DNA of 64,000 bases, from contig CAYVHV010000006.1 in NCBI GenBank assembly GCA_964451305.1, positions 57,215-121,214 of the forward strand, written 5' to 3'. Each line of letters starts with the position of its first letter. Positions within the stretch are counted from its first letter, which is position 1. The notes beneath the pieces are model-generated. The model had not been told where the DNA came from and made no database searches. It was given only the letters and a program-made list of their open reading frames with translations. This document shows, piece after piece, positions 60,031 to 64,000 of this stretch. Position numbers and translations under genes: made by a program. The stretch comes from SHLQ01 sp964451305. Its GTDB lineage: Bacteria; Actinomycetota; Acidimicrobiia; Acidimicrobiales; SHLQ01.

Positions 60031-60470
60031 GCGCCGGCGATGAGGTCATCCTCCGGGTTCCTGCCAAGGCGGACTACATCGCCCTCGTCCGAGTTGTGCT
60101 CGCCGCCGCCGCAGCCATCGACCCCGACTCCCGTAGCGACCGGGTCGAAGACCTCCGAGTGGCAGTTTCCGAAGCGGTGACCAACGCCGTCGAATCGCAT
60201 AGAGCGGCCGGAACCGACAGCCACATCGAAGTTCGCTGCTACACCCAAGGCCACGAAGTCGAGGTCACGGTCCGAGATCATGGCCCAGGCTTTGACCCCG
60301 ACAACGTTCCGGTCGTACCCGACGCTGAATCGCCTGAGCGGATGTTCTTCGAGAACGGCCTGGGCCTTCCGTTGATGCGTCGCTTGGTCGACAAGACCGA
60401 CATCGAGACCGGTGACGACGGGACGCTCGTTCGCCTCGTCATCGACACGTCGACCTCACCCAAGGTGTGA
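60027..60470 (+). CDS. HATPase anti-sigma factor/serine kinase (RsbW-like)
   Basis: A 147-residue GHKL-type kinase. N-box RVAVSEAVTNAVESH, G1 box VRDHGPGFDPD and G2 region ENGLGLPLMRRLVDK are intact. It should phosphorylate the STAS partner and hold a sigma factor. No SigB/SigF-type (group 3) gene is adjacent, so the target sigma factor is elsewhere in the genome or is the group 1/2 factor at 27 kb (speculative). Confidence 0.87.
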   Translation: MSAGDEVILRVPAKADYIALVRVVLAAAAAIDPDSRSDRVEDLRVAVSEAVTNAVESHRAAGTDSHIEVRCYTQGHEVEVTVRDHGPGFDPDNVPVVPDAESPERMFFENGLGLPLMRRLVDKTDIETGDDGTLVRLVIDTSTSPKV

Positions 60471-60521
60471 AATAGGGTTCAATATCGGCCGAAATACGCA
60501 ATACCGGGCCAGAATGGCGGC

Positions 60522-60746
60522 TTGCAGTGCACGACTTCCTCACATTCGCAGCTCGTTTCTGGCCTCGTAATTGATCAGCCGGGACAGGTTTCGCTGGACA
60601 CTCAGGCTCGACTGGGTATTCTTGCGGCGTCGTTCATTGCTTCGATCCTCGACCGTCAGTTCCTCGCTTTACCTACGAAGGAACCGGCCGATGAGGGTGA
60701 AATCGCTGTAGAGACTCCCTTCCACGTATTGCTCGAGGTTTCCTAA
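60522..60746 (+). CDS. Small unknown protein directly before topA
   Basis: A possible 74-residue protein ending with TAA one codon before the topA ATG: QVSLDTQARLGILAASFIAS, then ILDRQFLALPTKEPADEGEIAVETPFHVLLEV. Helix then acidic beta-like end. Only a weak TTG start (60522) is available, and the first ~15 residues are doubtful. Third-position GC is slightly lower than neighbours. May be real and translationally coupled to topA, or chance. Confidence 0.35.
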   Translation: MQCTTSSHSQLVSGLVIDQPGQVSLDTQARLGILAASFIASILDRQFLALPTKEPADEGEIAVETPFHVLLEVS

Positions 60747-63482
60747 ATGCCCGCACTCGTCATTGTCGAGAGCCCTGCCAAAGCCAAAAAGATCGCTGAA
60801 TATCTCGGAGACGACTTTCTCGTCGAATCCTCCATTGGCCACATCCGTGACCTCCCCCGAAACGCCGCTGATGTTCCGGCTGCGTACAAGGGCGAGAAGT
60901 GGTCTCGCATGGGTATTGACGTCGAGAACGACTTCAAGCCGCTCTACGTGGTCTCTCCGGATAAGAAGGACCAGATCAAGAAACTGAAGTCTCTGCTCAA
61001 GGAAAGCGACGAGCTCTATCTCGCTACCGATGAGGATCGCGAGGGTGAAGCGATCGCGTGGCACCTGCTCGAAGTTCTGAACCCGCAGGTGCCGGTCAAG
61101 CGAATGGTGTTCCACGAGATCACCAAGAAGGCAATCCTCAACGCGCTCGAGTCTCCCCGTGAGCTCGACCGTCACCTCGTCGACGCTCAAGAAGCTCGTC
61201 GCATGCTCGATCGGCTCTATGGATACGAGGTCTCTCCAGTTCTGTGGAAGAAGGTCATGCCGCGGCTCAGTGCTGGCCGTGTGCAGAGCGTTGCGACGCG
61301 AATCGTCGTCGAACGTGAACGCGAGCGTATGGCGTTTATCCGGGCGAGCTACTGGGATCTCGAAGCATCGTTCGCCAAAGACGGTGCAACGGAGGGCTCC
61401 CCATCGACCTTCTCTGCGAAGCTCCTCGAGCTCGACGGAAAACGTGTTGCTTCCGGACGCGACTTCGATGAGACCGGAGCGCTTAGCAAGTCTGATGCTG
61501 TGGTGCTCGACGAAGCTGGCGCGACCGCACTGGTCGATTCGCTTCAGACGGCCGATTTCTCTGTCCGGTCGGTCGAACCAAAGCCGTACCGTCGTCGCCC
61601 ATCGGCACCGTTCATGACATCGACGTTCCAGCAGGAAGCTGGACGCAAGCTCGGCATGAGCTCATCGATGGCTATGCGCGGTGCGCAGTCCTTGTACGAA
61701 AAGGGCCTCATCACCTACATGCGTACCGATTCGACGACGCTTAGCCAGACCGCCATCGACGCGGCTCGTGCTGTTGTGAAAGCCGAGTACGGCGAGTCCT
61801 TCCTTCCAGATGAACCGCGCGTCTATGCAGGCAAGGCAAAGAACGCGCAGGAAGCTCACGAGGCAATCCGCCCCGCTGGTGAGACCTTCCTCGCTCCAGC
61901 AGAAGTCGCCAAGCAGGTCGCAAAGTCCGAAGCCCGCGTCTACGAATTGATCTGGAAGCGAACCATTGCGTCCCAGATGACCGACGCAACCGGTGAGACC
62001 GTCTCGGTTCGAGTCGGGGCAACCACGAGCACGGGGGGCGATGTGGCCTTCTCTGCGAGCGGCACGATCATCGATCACCAAGGATTCCGCCGGGTCTACA
62101 TCGAAGACACCGATGGAGAAAAGGACGAATCGGAGTCAAAGCAGCTCCCACCGCTCGCCGTCGGCGATGCCGTGAAGTCTGAAGAGCTCACCGCTGACGG
62201 TCACGAAACACAGCCTCCAGCTCGGTATACCGAAGCATCGTTGGTCAAGAAGCTCGCCGAGCTTGAGATCGGTCGACCATCGACCTATGCATCGATCATG
62301 GGCACGATCCAAGATCGCGAGTACGTATGGAAGAAGGGCTCAGCTCTCATCCCATCGTTCAAGGCGTTCTCCGTGGTCGGTCTGCTCGAGCAGCACTTTC
62401 CCGATCTCGTCGACTACACCTACACCCGCCGTATGGAAGAGGACCTCGACTCGATCGCTGGCGGCACGGGTGAAGCGATTCCGTGGCTGAACACGTTCTA
62501 CTTCGGTGATGATGACACCGAAGGTTTGAAGCACAAGGTCGATGAGCGCCTCGGCGAGATCGATGCTCGCGCAATCAACTCGATTCCGCTCGGCGTGACC
62601 GAGGACGGCGAGATGGTCGTTGCTCGCGTTGGCAAGTACGGGCCATACGTCCAGCGTGGCGAAGACGACACGGCGTCGATTCCCGACGACATTCCACCCG
62701 ATGAACTCACCGTCGATAAGGCCGTGCATTACATCGATGAGGCTGCAAAGGGACCGGTGTCGCTCGGTGATGACCCCGAGACGGGCATGGCTGTCTTCGT
62801 ACTCAACGGCCGTTTCGGCGCCTATGTGCAACTCGGAGAGATGGTCGATGGCGAGGATAAGCCCAAGCGCGGTTCGCTCTTTGCAGGGATGACACCTGAG
62901 ACCATCACGCTCGAAGAGGCGCTGAAAATTCTCTCGCTCCCTCGCGTGGTTGGTGTCGATCCGGCAGACAACATCGAGATCACCGTCCAGAACGGTCGGT
63001 ACGGTCCCTATCTGAAAAAAGAGAAGGACTCTCGGTCGCTCGAATCAGAGCAACAGCTCTTCGATATCACGCTCGAGGACTGTCTTAAGATCCTTGCGCA
63101 GCCGAAGACGCGTCGAGGTCAGGTCGTGAAACCACCGCTTCGTGAGATGGGTGAAGACCCAGATACCGGCAAGCAGATGATCGTCAAGGACGGACGGTTT
63201 GGTCCGTACGTCACCGACGGCGAAACAAACGCGTCACTCCGTAAGGGTGACACGGTTGAAGAGCTGACCGACGAACGAGCTGCTGAGCTGCTGGCGATTC
63301 GTCGTGCCGCGGGACCGGCGAAGAAGAAAAAGAAGAAGAAGGCGCCGGCGAAAAAGAAGAAGAAGGCGGCAGCGAAGAAAAAGGCGCCTGCAAAGAAGAA
63401 AGCAGCGGCGAAGAAGAAGGCTGCAGCGAAGAAGAAAGCGCCGGCCAAAAAGCCAGCAGCTGACGACGCCGAAACCGCCTAA
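60747..63482 (+). CDS. topA: DNA topoisomerase I (TopA)
   Basis: A 911-residue type IA topoisomerase relaxing negative supercoils. Toprim domain from residue 2 (ALVIVESPAKAKKIAEYLG), ATDEDREGEAIAWHL acidic motif, RVQSVATRIVVERER, and the active-site Tyr at ~324 in GLITYMRTDSTTLS. The C-terminus has several topoisomerase C-terminal repeats (GRFGAYVQLGE, GRYGPYLKKEK, GRFGPYVTDGE) without zinc cysteines, as in other actinobacteria, and ends in a ~50-residue Lys/Ala/Pro tail of KKKAPAKKK/KKKAAAKKK repeats that should bind DNA. Same place in the neighbourhood as mycobacterial topA. Confidence 0.96.
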   Translation: MPALVIVESPAKAKKIAEYLGDDFLVESSIGHIRDLPRNAADVPAAYKGEKWSRMGIDVENDFKPLYVVSPDKKDQIKKLKSLLKESDELYLATDEDREGEAIAWHLLEVLNPQVPVKRMVFHEITKKAILNALESPRELDRHLVDAQEARRMLDRLYGYEVSPVLWKKVMPRLSAGRVQSVATRIVVERERERMAFIRASYWDLEASFAKDGATEGSPSTFSAKLLELDGKRVASGRDFDETGALSKSDAVVLDEAGATALVDSLQTADFSVRSVEPKPYRRRPSAPFMTSTFQQEAGRKLGMSSSMAMRGAQSLYEKGLITYMRTDSTTLSQTAIDAARAVVKAEYGESFLPDEPRVYAGKAKNAQEAHEAIRPAGETFLAPAEVAKQVAKSEARVYELIWKRTIASQMTDATGETVSVRVGATTSTGGDVAFSASGTIIDHQGFRRVYIEDTDGEKDESESKQLPPLAVGDAVKSEELTADGHETQPPARYTEASLVKKLAELEIGRPSTYASIMGTIQDREYVWKKGSALIPSFKAFSVVGLLEQHFPDLVDYTYTRRMEEDLDSIAGGTGEAIPWLNTFYFGDDDTEGLKHKVDERLGEIDARAINSIPLGVTEDGEMVVARVGKYGPYVQRGEDDTASIPDDIPPDELTVDKAVHYIDEAAKGPVSLGDDPETGMAVFVLNGRFGAYVQLGEMVDGEDKPKRGSLFAGMTPETITLEEALKILSLPRVVGVDPADNIEITVQNGRYGPYLKKEKDSRSLESEQQLFDITLEDCLKILAQPKTRRGQVVKPPLREMGEDPDTGKQMIVKDGRFGPYVTDGETNASLRKGDTVEELTDERAAELLAIRRAAGPAKKKKKKKAPAKKKKKAAAKKKAPAKKKAAAKKKAAAKKKAPAKKPAADDAETA

Positions 63483-63508
63483 ACGAATCAAAAATCGCAC
63501 CTCTGACG

Positions 63509-63539
63509 TAGGCCAGATAGCCCACGGAACCGGCCTACA
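63509..63539 (+). terminator. Possible hairpin after topA
   Basis: GTAGGCC (63509-63515) and GGCCTAC (63533-63539), 7-bp perfect arms, 17-nt loop, no T-run. Weak candidate for topA mRNA 3' end. Confidence 0.35.
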
Positions 63540-63569
63540 GCTCCGCGAAAAGATGCCGATTTATAGGGT

Positions 63570-64000
63570 ATGTTGGAGCAGTCCGCCGCACGTGAAGATG
63601 GTCTCAATTCGATCCTCGGACGTTTAGAGGGCCTTGGAGAGTCCGGCGCTCAACCCGCGCCGACGCCGAGAAGTACAGGGCTCTTTAGTGTTCCGGATCT
63701 CCCCGTTGAGCCTGGCGCCCCCGTAGAGGCCGCTCCTTCGGCACCTGTGGCACCACCTGAGCTCACACTCGTGACGAACGAACCTGCTCCTGCACCGGTC
63801 GCTCAAGCGGTTAGCCCAGCTCCGATCGCTGACCCCGCTGCGCTTTCACTCTCGCAGCCAGCACCGGCGCAGGAAGTTCCCACAGCGACACCAGACGAGG
63901 GATTTTCGCTGTTTGCTACTCCTGAGCCTGCGGCGCCTGTTGCCGCTGCGCCTGTCGTGCACGCCCCCGTAGTAGCGGCGCCTGTTGCCGCTGCGCCTGT
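63570..64000 (+). CDS. Pro/Ala-rich protein, 5' part (runs off window)
   Basis: An open frame from ATG 63570 to the window end (143 or more residues). The N-terminus MLEQSAAREDGLNSILGRLE may be a short helix; the rest is Pro/Ala/Val-rich and disordered with repeats (AAPVAAAPV). TATAGG lies just before the ATG, so a leaderless transcript is possible. The gene's folded part, if any, is beyond the window, and the function cannot be inferred. Confidence 0.65.
   Translation, partial: MLEQSAAREDGLNSILGRLEGLGESGAQPAPTPRSTGLFSVPDLPVEPGAPVEAAPSAPVAPPELTLVTNEPAPAPVAQAVSPAPIADPAALSLSQPAPAQEVPTATPDEGFSLFATPEPAAPVAAAPVVHAPVVAAPVAAAP
63930..64000 (+). repeat. 26-bp direct repeat in the Pro/Ala-rich gene
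   Basis: The same 26 bp occur at 63930-63955 and 63975-64000, 45 bp apart and in frame, coding A-A-P-V-A-A-A-P. The repeat may continue past the window. Confidence 0.8.

Noticed and set aside
63304..63480. Lys/Ala-coding tail of topA as a separate histone-like gene
   Set aside because: In frame with and continuous from topA; such basic tails are usual for actinobacterial topoisomerase I.

Overview
The window looks like a chromosomal piece of a high-GC actinobacterium, most likely an uncultivated member of the Acidimicrobiia. The basis is moderately high GC, frequent ATGA/GTGA overlaps, a Mycobacterium-like helicase/Tad-pilus/topA neighbourhood, a GlnR-like orphan regulator beside two glutamine synthetases, and two F420/FMN split-barrel (PPOX) proteins. 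The organism assignment is inference. The sequence carries a 100-N scaffold gap (17805-17904) flanked by the same 55 bp on both sides, so it is a draft assembly, possibly metagenomic.

Layout. 1-4.3 kb: remnant of a phosphoglycerate dehydrogenase (serA-like) with an apparent internal deletion, a DUF1015 protein, a fused aminodeoxychorismate synthase/lyase (folate) and a UDP-sugar epimerase. 4.4-16.2 kb: an iron-centred region. It has a bacterial lipoprotein with the algal FEA1 iron-assimilation domain, a FutABC/FbpABC-type ferric transporter, a DtxR/MntR-type regulator with altered metal ligands, a [2Fe-2S] thioredoxin-like protein and bacterioferritin. Between them lie a polysaccharide-type FAD oxidoreductase, a flippase-like/GT2 fusion and a GT-C-like membrane protein. 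16.2-17.8 kb: a patchwork of broken gene pieces ending at the gap. 17.9-21.2 kb: nitrogen assimilation (glnR-like, glnA2-like, and divergent glnII). 21.3-31 kb: PPOX proteins, AzlCD amino-acid exporter, a class III nucleotidyl cyclase, homocysteine methyltransferase, NAD synthetase, a primary-like sigma factor, the selenocysteine tRNA gene and CopC- and CBM9-like surface proteins.

30.3-46.4 kb: a nearly complete inositol catabolism locus. A LacI regulator and a PhyH-type dioxygenase are transcribed leftward. The iol operon (iolE, three ABC transporter genes, iolC, Gfo/Idh dehydrogenase, iolD, extended SDR, iolG, SDR, iolB, class I aldolase) is transcribed rightward. Two identical 12-bp perfect palindromes between the divergent units are the likely LacI operators. 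iolA is absent. A ~50-nt hairpin element occurs twice inside the operon, each copy directly in front of the ribosome site of an oxidoreductase gene (iolG and an SDR). It is the most interesting candidate for an undescribed regulatory element here.

46.5-64 kb: a sugar dehydrogenase lipoprotein, small proteins, then the actinobacterial helicase/secretion neighbourhood (HAD-IB, CpaE-like, TadA, TadB, TadC, Flp/DUF4244, TadE). This block is interrupted by an unknown gene, a GT61 glycosyltransferase and a fibronectin-III lipoprotein before the DUF1998 helicase. It is followed by an RsbV/RsbW pair, topA with a Lys/Ala tail, and the start of a Pro/Ala-rich gene running off the end. I saw no CRISPR array, insertion sequence, rRNA or phage genes.
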